64,000 bases of DNA, taken from contig NZ_JAKZAM010000013.1 of assembly GCF_022538055.1 (NCBI RefSeq), positions 80,626 to 144,625 of the forward strand, given 5' to 3'. Below are positions 35,390-43,260 of the stretch, one piece after another. The translations under genes and the position numbers were made by a program. This DNA comes from Cognataquiflexum nitidum. GTDB lineage: Bacteria > Bacteroidota > Bacteroidia > Cytophagales > Cyclobacteriaceae. Position 1 is the first letter of the stretch. Each line of letters opens with the position of its first letter. The notes under the pieces are model-generated. The model did no database searches. It was not told the DNA's origin and saw only the letters and a list, made by a program, of their open reading frames with translations.

Positions 35390-35815
35390 ATGACCAAGAA
35401 CAAAACCCAGGAAACGGACAGTTCTGTAACGGATTTTATTAATTCCTTTGAGAATGAACAAAAAAGAAAAGACAGCTTTGAACTGATCCGGATTTTCGGG
35501 GAAGTGTCAGGTTTTGAACCCAAAATGTGGGGTCCAAGTATCATTGGATTTGGGTCATACCATTATAAATATGATAGCGGACACGAAGGAGATGCACCGC
35601 TTTTGGGATTCTCACCGAGAAAGGCTGCTATTTCCCTTTATTTTTCCTGTGATGTAAAAGGTCAGCACGGTGGGCTGCTAGCCCAATTAGGCAAATTCAA
35701 AAACGGCAAATCCTGTGTGTATATCAACAAGCTTTCAGATGTGAAGGAAGATGTCATCAAAGCTTTGGCCAAAGAATCCATCAGGTTCATTCAGGAAAAA
35801 CACCCCTCTAAGTGA
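35390..35815 (+). CDS. DUF1801 domain protein
   Basis: The 141-residue protein has a compact DUF1801 (phosphate-binding-like, frataxin-like fold) pattern: MWGPSIIGFGSYHYKYDSG, GFSPRKAAISLYFSCD, KNGKSCVYINKLSDV. It is soluble, with no signal peptide. It follows the YdeI-like gene by five bases, suggesting co-expression and perhaps a shared ligand. The biochemical function of the family is not established. Confidence 0.81.
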   Translation: MTKNKTQETDSSVTDFINSFENEQKRKDSFELIRIFGEVSGFEPKMWGPSIIGFGSYHYKYDSGHEGDAPLLGFSPRKAAISLYFSCDVKGQHGGLLAQLGKFKNGKSCVYINKLSDVKEDVIKALAKESIRFIQEKHPSK

Positions 35816-35913
35816 CTTTGTCATTGGGCAGTTTATTTGGATCATTTATATTTAAAACAGATAACTTGCATTCAATGATGAATCATTTGATGTGTTCTTT
35901 ATATTTGAATTAA

Positions 35914-36327
35914 ATGCTGAAAAACTATCTGTCCCTGTTTTTTTTATCACTCTCTACATTGATGATGTTGGGCCACAGCATTTTGCCTCACCACCACCAC
36001 GGACATGCTGAAGACTTTTTCCACAATCACCACTCACACCAAGGCGATGTCATAGGTTTTAATTCAGCTGATCATCATGGCCTATTGGATAATGTCTTTT
36101 CATTTGTTCCTCACGGACAAAGAGGAGTGGAATGCATCTCCTGTCCCAATATGGACGAGACATTTAACAAACAGTATTTTGATTTTCATGCTAGCGATTG
36201 TTCATATCTCAAAATCAGTTTATCTGCATTTGTTGTAAAAAAACAGTTTTTTGAACCTATTGAAGCTTCACTAATAGTTGGCTATTTTCCACCCGGTGGA
36301 TTAAGAGCACCGCCGTTTTTTAGCTGA
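35914..36327 (+). CDS. His-rich exported protein linked to metal efflux
   Basis: This 137-residue protein has a hydrophobic leader (LSLFFLSLSTLMMLGHS) and then an extreme His cluster: ILPHHHHGHAEDFFHNHHSHQGD, of which no more than short parts are needed to see the pattern, followed by DHHGLL. A lone CISCPN motif lies near residue 75. It could bind a divalent or monovalent metal in the periplasm. It directly precedes an RND efflux operon, with 78 bases to the adaptor gene, so a metal buffer or sensor is the most plausible role. TATATTTG at 35900 is a possible -7 element only six bases before the ATG. I do not recognise a named family. Confidence 0.77.
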   Translation: MLKNYLSLFFLSLSTLMMLGHSILPHHHHGHAEDFFHNHHSHQGDVIGFNSADHHGLLDNVFSFVPHGQRGVECISCPNMDETFNKQYFDFHASDCSYLKISLSAFVVKKQFFEPIEASLIVGYFPPGGLRAPPFFS

Positions 36328-36405
36328 TTTCATTGTGACCAACAATCCTGTTTGGATTCTCTTTGGCACACCATCTCCTATTCAAAATCTAAATTTAACA
36401 TTTCC

Positions 36406-37902
36406 ATGAAAAAGGCAAATACCCTTTTGGCTTGGCTGTTGGTTTTCGCTTTCAGTTGCGACCAAGCCCATGACCATAGCCACGATGAGGAAGAATCGAT
36501 CCCGCCGGTGGCATTGACCTCCTATTCAGACAAAACCGAGCTTTTTGTAGACTTTCCTTACCTGATAGCCGGAAAACCCACAACCATGATGGTGCACCTG
36601 ACCAGTCTCGGTGAAAGATTCCAACCTATTCAAGACGGAAAAATCAAAGTCACCCTTACTGTGGACGGGAAAAACATTTTGGCTGAAGCAAATAGTCAGG
36701 CAAGTACCGGTATCTATGAAGTGGAGATCAGCCCGGAATCAACTGGTGAAGGGAAACTCACCTTTGATGTCCAAACCGGTCAAAGTTCAGACCAATTTGT
36801 TTTTGAAAACATCGAAGTTTTCACTGACTTGGTAGCTGTGGTTAGAAACCAGAAAGAAGCAACATCCGCAAATGAAATCTCTTATTTGAAGCCTCAGGCT
36901 TGGAACATTGAGTTTGCAAATGAACCGGTACGCAGGGTTACCTTCAGGGAAATCCTCAAAACAAGCGGTCAGGTTCTTCCTGCACCAGGAGATGAAACGG
37001 TGATCACAGCCAATTCAGGGGGTGCGGTCCTTTTTGCAAGTAACAAAACGATCATTGGATCAAAGCTGAACGTCGGCGACCATCTTTTTACCATCACAGG
37101 CGGAAGCCTTGCACAGGGAAATCCCGATGTCTACTACAAAGAAACCAAAGCCAAATACGAATTGGCCAAAGCTGAATTTGAACGGGCTGAAATTTTGGTC
37201 AAGGACAAAATTATTTCGGAACGGGATTTTCTCAAGACCAAACTTGAGTATGACAATATGCAGTCTAGCTTTCAGGCAGTTTCCAAAAACTATTCCGCTT
37301 CCGGCCAAAAAGTAACCACAAATTCAAATGGTTTTCTCAAAAATCTCCTTGTTTCGGAAGGTCAATACGTGGAACCGGGGATGCCTTTGGCCTTGGTCAG
37401 CAAAAACAAAAAAATAGTCCTTCAGGCAAATGTCTCTCAAAAGTACTTCCAAAAATTACCTTCCATCAGCGCTGCCAATTTTAAAATCATCAGCGAAGAG
37501 ACGGTTTTCGATACGGAAGACATGAACGGCAAGGTTATTTCCTTCGGAAAAAGCACTTCTGAAAACACGTCCTACATACCGATCTCTTTCGAAATAGACA
37601 ACATTGGAAATATCATCCCGGGATCAGTGGCTGAGGTTTACCTGAAATCTTCCCCCATCCCGGATGCCTTGGTGATTCCTTCGGCTGCCTTGATGGAAGA
37701 GCTTGGAAATTTCTTTGTTTTTGTACAGACAGGTGGAGAAACTTTTGAAAAAAGAGAAATCAAATTGGGGGGCAATGACGGAAAACATGTACAGGTACTC
37801 TCAGGAGTGAAAGAAGGAGAAAGAGTCGTCACCAAAGGAGCATATGCCATCAAATTGGCAAGTGCCTCAGGAGCGATTCCGGAACATGGTCACTCCCATT
37901 GA
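36406..37902 (+). CDS. RND efflux periplasmic adaptor (CusB/CzcB-like membrane fusion protein)
   Basis: The 498-residue adaptor has a lipobox-like FAFSC and a His-containing start (DQAHDHSHDEEE), then an N-terminal extra domain (about residues 40-140). The coiled-coil hairpin (YYKETKAKYELAKAEFERAEILVKDKII pattern, in the 230-290 range) follows between lipoyl halves (TANSGGAVLFAS and TTNSNGFLKNLLVSEGQYVEPG). A C-terminal beta-barrel and membrane-proximal domain end with GVKEGERVVTKGAYAIK. It bridges the inner-membrane pump and TolC in the periplasm. The ATG at 36406 is used; an earlier start at 36352 adds polar residues before the leader. Confidence 0.91.
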   Translation: MKKANTLLAWLLVFAFSCDQAHDHSHDEEESIPPVALTSYSDKTELFVDFPYLIAGKPTTMMVHLTSLGERFQPIQDGKIKVTLTVDGKNILAEANSQASTGIYEVEISPESTGEGKLTFDVQTGQSSDQFVFENIEVFTDLVAVVRNQKEATSANEISYLKPQAWNIEFANEPVRRVTFREILKTSGQVLPAPGDETVITANSGGAVLFASNKTIIGSKLNVGDHLFTITGGSLAQGNPDVYYKETKAKYELAKAEFERAEILVKDKIISERDFLKTKLEYDNMQSSFQAVSKNYSASGQKVTTNSNGFLKNLLVSEGQYVEPGMPLALVSKNKKIVLQANVSQKYFQKLPSISAANFKIISEETVFDTEDMNGKVISFGKSTSENTSYIPISFEIDNIGNIIPGSVAEVYLKSSPIPDALVIPSAALMEELGNFFVFVQTGGETFEKREIKLGGNDGKHVQVLSGVKEGERVVTKGAYAIKLASASGAIPEHGHSH

Positions 37903-37969
37903 CCTTGAGTTGTTTTGTAGGGATACTACCCTATACTACTGATTTTCAATTTTATATATCGAGAAAAAC

Positions 37970-40900
37970 ATGCTCAACAGAATTTTAAAATTTTCACTTA
38001 ACAACAGGCTTTTGGTCATTGTCGGGTTTGGTTTGTTATCACTTTTTGGGACATACATTGCCTTCAATATGGAGGTGGATGTTTTCCCTGACCTGACGGC
38101 GCCTACTGTGGTGGTCTTGACTGAAGCCCACGGCATGGCCCCGGAAGAGGTGGAGCGTCTTGTAACCTTTCCTATAGAAACTTCTGTCAACGGTGCAAGT
38201 AACGTCCGACGTGTGCGGAGTGCTTCATCGGGAGGCTTCTCTATTGTTTGGGTTGAATTCGAATGGGATACAGATATCTACCGGGCAAGACAAGTGGTCA
38301 ACGAAAAATTAGCCACCATATCTGATAGGCTTCCTAACGGGGTAGGAACTCCCACTATGGCACCGCAATCTTCCATTATGGGAGAAATTATGTTTGTCGC
38401 TCTTTCTGCTGACAGCACCTCCATGATGGACTTGCGAACAATCGCTGATTGGATTATCCGGCCAAGGCTTTTGGCCACAGGTGGTGTGGCCCAGGTAATC
38501 GTTTATGGTGGAGATTTCAGGCAATACCAAATACAGGCCAATCCGCAAAGGATGAACTTTCACGGGGTCTCCCTTTCGGAACTTATTGCTGCTTCCGGAG
38601 AATCCAACGGTAACTCTTCAGGAGGATTTTTGAATGAGTATGGAAATGAATACATCATCAAGGGGATTGGAAGAACGAATAACGTAAGCGAAATCGGAAG
38701 GTCCATTATCAAAAAATCAAATGGACAGGTCATCAGGATCGAAGATGTCGCAGAAATCAAAATCGGAGCAGCACCAAAAATCGGCGATGCTTCCAATAAC
38801 GGTAAGCCATCTGTGGTGCTCGCTGTTTCCAAACAACCAAGTGTCAATACTTTGGAATTGACCTCAAAAATCGATGAAGCCGTCTTTGACCTTCAAAAAA
38901 CCTTGCCTGCAGACATTGTCATCAATACCAAAGTTTTCAGGCAGGCAGATTTTATCAACGCCTCCATCAGCAATATCCAAAGAACCCTGATGGAAGGAAG
39001 TGCCTTTGTGGTGATCGTTCTCTTTTTGTTTTTGATGAATTGGCGGGCAACGGTCATTTCCCTATTGGCGATTCCTATCTCTCTGCTTGTGGCAATTTTG
39101 ACCTTAAAGTGGCTTGGTTTTACGATCAACACCATGAGTCTCGGAGGCATGGCGATCGCAATCGGTGATTTGGTAGACGATGCTATCATTGATGTGGAGA
39201 ATGTTTTGAAAAGGCTGAAGGAAAATGCCAAGAAACCAAAAGCAGAAAGAACCAATCAGATTGAGGTTATTTTTAATGCCTCCTTTGAAATCCGTCAATC
39301 CATCATCAATGCTACATTTATCATCATTGTGGCATTTATTCCCCTCTTCTTTCTCTCAGGAATGGAAGGAAAGCTTTTAGCACCATTGGGCATCGCCTTT
39401 ATCGTGGCGCTTTTTGCTTCCCTGATCATTGCCATCACATTGACACCGGTGCTGTGCAGCTATATGCTGACAAATGAAGAAAGGCTCGAAAAACAGGAGA
39501 AGGAAAGTTGGCTCGTGACCAAACTTCAAGTGTCCTATGTTACTTTTTTGGAGTTTGCTATGAAGTGGAAGAAGTCTTTTATCGGTTCGGCGCTGGGAAT
39601 GTTGGTTTTGGCTATTTTGGCATTTACCCAATTGGGCAGAAGCTTTTTACCGGAATTTAATGAGGGGGCTTTGACTTTGGCTGTTGTATCATTACCGGGA
39701 CTTTCATTGGAAGAAAGCAATAAAATCGGAAAAAGGGTTGAGGATATCCTTCTGACTATTCCTGAAATAATATCCACTACAAGAAGGACCGGCAGGGCGG
39801 AATTGGATGAACATGCCCAAGGCGTCAATTCTTCTGAAATTGAGGTTCCTTTTGAACTTGGGGAAAGAACTAGGTCGGAATTTTTGGCAGACTTAAGGGA
39901 TAAACTTTCTGTTGTGAAGGAAGCCAATATTTCAATAGGTCAACCGATTTCACACAGAATCGACCACATGCTTTCGGGTACACGGGCAAACATTGCCATC
40001 AAAATATTTGGCTCGGACCTCAACAGGATGAATTCGCTGGGCAATCAGATCAAAAATGAAATCCAGGATATCGAAGGATTGGTAGACCTGAGTGTGGAAC
40101 CACAGATCGAAATCCCCCAAATCCAGATCAAGGCCAAAAGAGAAATGTTGAGCCACTATGGGATTACCATCGGGCAGTTCAATGAATTTGTAGATGTAGG
40201 ATTATCGGGTGAAAAAGTTTCTGATATCTACGAGGAAAACCGCTCCTTTGACCTGATTGTGAGGTTTGATCCACAAAGCAGGGGAAAAATGGAGGATATC
40301 ATCAACACCCAGATTGATACCCATACGGGTGAAAAAATTCCGCTTCATTACGTGGCTGACATTGTATCCGCCAGTGGACCCAATACGATCAACAGGGAAA
40401 ATGTCCAAAGAAAAACAGTCGTGTCTGCAAACGTATCGGGCCGTGATCAAAAATCGGTGGTCGACGAAGTGCGACAGAGGATAAACGACAACATCAATTT
40501 GCCCGAAGGATACCATGTCGAACTCGGTGGTCAATTTGAAGCTGAAGAAGAAGCCTCTTCTACCCTATTGATAGCTTCGATGTTCTCTTTATTGGTGATT
40601 TTTCTGATTCTTTTTCAGGAATTCAAAAATGCAAAAACAGCCTCAATCATTCTAATCAATCTGCCTCTTGCTTTGATAGGCGGGATTTTGAGTATCTATT
40701 TTACCAATGGAATACTGAGCATTCCTGCCATCATCGGGTTCATCACCTTATTTGGCATTGCTACCCGAAACGGCATTTTATTGGTCTCCCACTATGAAAC
40801 TTTGAGCGAAGAAGGCTTGGACCTTTACCAAACGGTCATTCAAGGCTCCAAAGATAGATTGAGTCCTATTTTGATGACTGCCATTACAGCCGGACTTGCC

Positions 40901-41059
40901 TTGATCCCCTTGGCTTTGGCAAGTGACCTTCCGGGAAATGAAATCCAAAGTCCAATGGCAAAAGTCATTTTGGGGGGATTGACTACTTCCACTCTTTTAA
41001 ATCTCATCATCGTGCCGATGGTGTACTATCTATCCAAAACAAAATCTGAGATAAAATGA
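37970..41059 (+). CDS. Heavy-metal RND efflux pump, CusA/CzcA-type
   Basis: The 1,029-residue inner-membrane pump has 12 predicted helices in two halves separated by large periplasmic loops. Landmarks include EVDVFPDLTAPTVVVLTEA, the TM4 segment GGMAIAIGDLVDDAIIDVENVL (about residues 391-412), GRSFLPEFNEGALT, RTGRAELDEHAQG and SLLVIFLILFQEFKN. It expels substrate from periplasm or cytosol using the proton gradient. The relay segment GDLVDD differs from both CusA (Ala-rich) and CzcA (DFG..VDG), so Cu/Ag against Zn/Co/Cd cannot be decided. The adaptor and TolC genes flank it; its stop overlaps the tolC ATG by four bases. Confidence 0.94.
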   Translation: MLNRILKFSLNNRLLVIVGFGLLSLFGTYIAFNMEVDVFPDLTAPTVVVLTEAHGMAPEEVERLVTFPIETSVNGASNVRRVRSASSGGFSIVWVEFEWDTDIYRARQVVNEKLATISDRLPNGVGTPTMAPQSSIMGEIMFVALSADSTSMMDLRTIADWIIRPRLLATGGVAQVIVYGGDFRQYQIQANPQRMNFHGVSLSELIAASGESNGNSSGGFLNEYGNEYIIKGIGRTNNVSEIGRSIIKKSNGQVIRIEDVAEIKIGAAPKIGDASNNGKPSVVLAVSKQPSVNTLELTSKIDEAVFDLQKTLPADIVINTKVFRQADFINASISNIQRTLMEGSAFVVIVLFLFLMNWRATVISLLAIPISLLVAILTLKWLGFTINTMSLGGMAIAIGDLVDDAIIDVENVLKRLKENAKKPKAERTNQIEVIFNASFEIRQSIINATFIIIVAFIPLFFLSGMEGKLLAPLGIAFIVALFASLIIAITLTPVLCSYMLTNEERLEKQEKESWLVTKLQVSYVTFLEFAMKWKKSFIGSALGMLVLAILAFTQLGRSFLPEFNEGALTLAVVSLPGLSLEESNKIGKRVEDILLTIPEIISTTRRTGRAELDEHAQGVNSSEIEVPFELGERTRSEFLADLRDKLSVVKEANISIGQPISHRIDHMLSGTRANIAIKIFGSDLNRMNSLGNQIKNEIQDIEGLVDLSVEPQIEIPQIQIKAKREMLSHYGITIGQFNEFVDVGLSGEKVSDIYEENRSFDLIVRFDPQSRGKMEDIINTQIDTHTGEKIPLHYVADIVSASGPNTINRENVQRKTVVSANVSGRDQKSVVDEVRQRINDNINLPEGYHVELGGQFEAEEEASSTLLIASMFSLLVIFLILFQEFKNAKTASIILINLPLALIGGILSIYFTNGILSIPAIIGFITLFGIATRNGILLVSHYETLSEEGLDLYQTVIQGSKDRLSPILMTAITAGLALIPLALASDLPGNEIQSPMAKVILGGLTTSTLLNLIIVPMVYYLSKTKSEIK

Positions 41060-42237
41060 AAAAAATAATCTATTCATTACTGCTGACTTCACTCGTTGCC
41101 TTTCCTGTTTTGGCACAAGTCAGTATGGAAGATATCTTGGCAGAAATTGAGAAAAACAACAAAACCCTGCAGGCCAACGCCCAAAATACGGAGGCCCAAA
41201 AACTGGGTTTCAAATCCAACAATCCACTCTACAATCCCAATGTGGAATACGATTTCATGTATGGCTTTCCATTGAATGCCGGAAATCAGACGGACTTTTT
41301 GGTCAATCAGGCTTTTGATTTTCCTACTTCTTACAGCAAAAGAAAGCAACTTTCTGAAGGAAGGGTTTCCCAATCCGATTTTCAATACAATGCCGGCAGG
41401 CAAGAAATCCTCTTTGAGGCGCAAAACACCTGCATAGAATTGATTTATAGAAACAAGCTGCATATTCAACTCCAAGAAAGGAAAGCATTTACCGAAAGCC
41501 TTTTAGCTAATTTTGAAAAAAGGCTCGATACCGGAGATGGCAATATCCTCGATGTCAATAAGGCTAGGCTTCAATTGATTGAGATCAACAAAGATTACCA
41601 GCTTAACCTGTCACAAGTAAACCAACTGACTCAGCGATTGACAGGACTCAACGGTGGGGCTGAAATCGCCTTCCCATCTACCGATTATCCCCTAGTGGCG
41701 GAAATGGAAGATTTTGAGGTGCTTTTCACGGAAATTCAGGCTAAAGACCCTACTTTAAAATTTATAGAAATGGATATCGCCTCGGCACAAAAACAGCTGG
41801 AACTTTCCAAAGCCCTTGCCCTTCCAAAACTGGAAGCAGGTTACCGCCACCAGGCAATTTTGGGACAGAGGTTCAATGGCTTCCATTTGGGGACAACCAT
41901 TCCACTTTGGGAAAACAAATACAAAGTCAGGCAAAGTGAAGCCGAACTCTCCACTTCAGGCCTCAAAGTCCTTCAATACCAAAATGACAAATACTCCTCC
42001 TCTCGCCAGCTTTATGAAAAATACCTGAAACTTTCGACAACATTAAGAGAATACCAATCGGTGTTGGCAGCGCTCAACAGCAAAGACTATCTCGATAAAG
42101 CCTTGGCAGTAGGACATATATCTACGACAGAATATTTTCTGGAAAGCAATTACTATTACATGGCTTACAACAATTACCTTCAAACAGAATTTGAATACCA
42201 TGCCACTGTTGCTGAGATTTTAAAATTCAGGTTGTAA
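41056..42237 (+). CDS. TolC-family outer-membrane efflux protein (CusC-like)
   Basis: The 393-residue protein has a Sec signal peptide ending in VLAQ and the two alpha-helical repeats of TolC-type channels (for example LLANFEKRLDTGDGNILDVNKARLQLIEI and YEKYLKLSTTLREYQSVLAAL). It forms the outer-membrane exit of the RND complex. The ATG overlaps the pump stop (ATGA), so the tripartite set is translated from one mRNA. The last 141 bases (42097-42237) recur as a diverged, non-coding copy at 42652-42792, with a small inserted module in between; see the islet entries. Confidence 0.91.
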   Translation: MKKIIYSLLLTSLVAFPVLAQVSMEDILAEIEKNNKTLQANAQNTEAQKLGFKSNNPLYNPNVEYDFMYGFPLNAGNQTDFLVNQAFDFPTSYSKRKQLSEGRVSQSDFQYNAGRQEILFEAQNTCIELIYRNKLHIQLQERKAFTESLLANFEKRLDTGDGNILDVNKARLQLIEINKDYQLNLSQVNQLTQRLTGLNGGAEIAFPSTDYPLVAEMEDFEVLFTEIQAKDPTLKFIEMDIASAQKQLELSKALALPKLEAGYRHQAILGQRFNGFHLGTTIPLWENKYKVRQSEAELSTSGLKVLQYQNDKYSSSRQLYEKYLKLSTTLREYQSVLAALNSKDYLDKALAVGHISTTEYFLESNYYYMAYNNYLQTEFEYHATVAEILKFRL

Positions 42238-42297
42238 ACAAATTGGGTTCAGTTGAGACCTTTTATCATCCTTTGGGTGAAAATGGATCTTTATATT

Positions 42298-42435
42298 TTA
42301 TCCTGATTGGTTTCTTGATAATCTGAAAAATCCATGAAGTGCAACAGCTATACCGCCTACAATTAAATAATCAACTTTGTGTTTTGAAAGCGAGGAGCAA
42401 ATAGCCAATAAACTTTCCTTTAGGGTATCCTCCAT
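42298..42435 (-). pseudogene. Truncated nucleotidyltransferase-fold gene (N-terminal 45 codons)
   Basis: A 45-codon frame begins MEDTLKESLL and contains HKVDYLIVGGIAVALHGF, the glycine-rich start of the minimal nucleotidyltransferase fold found in AbiEii-like toxins and related proteins. Full-length relatives continue to a DxD-type metal site; here the frame stops after RNQSG, so the catalytic part is lost. The remaining 60 bases to the tolC stop carry no continuation in any frame. It is the second gene of a two-ORF module, 15 bases after the 46-codon ORF. I infer a decayed toxin-like or housekeeping nucleotidyltransferase module. Confidence 0.66.
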
Positions 42436-42450
42436 ATAAAATGAACGGCT

Positions 42451-42591
42451 TTATTGTTTTTTAACCTTTCTTATTTCTGCTATTAACTTTTCAAAATCAA
42501 TTAGGTGTTTTATTGAAGATGGTTCAGCAATTTTCTTGTCTTCACTCGATTTTAATTCTTTAAATGATTTGAATTTTTTTACCGACTTCAT
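42451..42591 (-). CDS. Small 46-residue basic ORF in front of the truncated nucleotidyltransferase
   Basis: The ORF encodes a lysine-rich peptide starting MKSVKKFKSFKELKSSEDKK and ending LIDFEKLIAEIRKVKKQ. Helical, charged composition and position directly upstream of a nucleotidyltransferase-fold gene suggest the small partner of a two-gene module, possibly an antitoxin-like protein. I do not recognise a named family. With the partner truncated, it may be decaying too. Confidence 0.5.
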   Translation of the reverse strand: MKSVKKFKSFKELKSSEDKKIAEPSSIKHLIDFEKLIAEIRKVKKQ

Positions 42592-42651
42592 TTTTAAGCT
42601 TTATAAATGTTACAACGATTCTATTTAACAAAATACTGCCATTTTTCAAAA

Positions 42652-42792
42652 AAAGCCTTGGCCGCAGGACAAATATCTACCATCGAATATTTTCTGGAAA
42701 GCAATTAGTATTACATGGCTTACTATAATTACCTTCAAACAGAATTTGAATACCATGCCACTGTTGCTGAGATTTTAAAATTCAGGTTGTAA
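42652..42792 (+). pseudogene. Dead second copy of the tolC 3' end (141 bp)
   Basis: This segment aligns without gaps to the last 141 bases of the tolC gene (42097-42237), both ending at the TAA stop. By eye there are nine differences, all in the first 80 bases; the last 65 bases are identical. One change makes a stop (TAC to TAG, codon after ESN). The left boundary is sharp: the sequence upstream of 42652 is unrelated to tolC. Changes such as VGHISTT to AGQISTI suggest it came from, or is, a slightly different tolC allele. Confidence 0.87.
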
Positions 42793-42846
42793 AACTCTAA
42801 TATATTTCCTTTAATTGTGTATGGTAAGTTTTAGAAAGTATAGCAA

Positions 42847-43260
42847 TTGAATAAATTCCTCACCCCCAAATTCGCAGCAAACGGAATCCTGCTGATTACC
42901 TCAGCTACCTTGGTATTCCATTTTTTAATTCTATTCGGAATAATCCCATTTGAAAATACCTGGGGAGGAAGGTTGGAAAACAGAGAACAAATGTTTGTGT
43001 TTGAATCGATCTCCATTTTGGTGACACTTTTGGTAATGGGAGCTGTAGGAATTTCCTCAGGCTATTTGAATTGGAAAGTCAAACCTATTTTCCTCAAGGT
43101 TTTCTTCTACATCCTGATGGTTGTATTTGCCCTCAATACATTGGGAAATATTTTCGCAAACAATGACTTCGAAAAATTCTTTGCCACTCCTTTGACTTTG
43201 ATATTGGCTATTTTCTGCTGGAGATTGGCTATTTCAACTTCTTATCCTTTGCCAAGCTGA
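42847..43260 (+). CDS. Hypothetical membrane protein, four helices (TTG start)
   Basis: The 137-residue protein has four predicted membrane helices (about residues 10-32, 48-72, 80-102 and 107-128). I do not recognise a named family, though similar small DUF-type membrane proteins occur in Bacteroidota. The start is TTG at 42847; no ATG gives the first helix. The stop lies within the end of the convergent AsmA-like gene, an overlap of 32 bases at the 3' ends. Confidence 0.75.
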   Translation: MNKFLTPKFAANGILLITSATLVFHFLILFGIIPFENTWGGRLENREQMFVFESISILVTLLVMGAVGISSGYLNWKVKPIFLKVFFYILMVVFALNTLGNIFANNDFEKFFATPLTLILAIFCWRLAISTSYPLPS

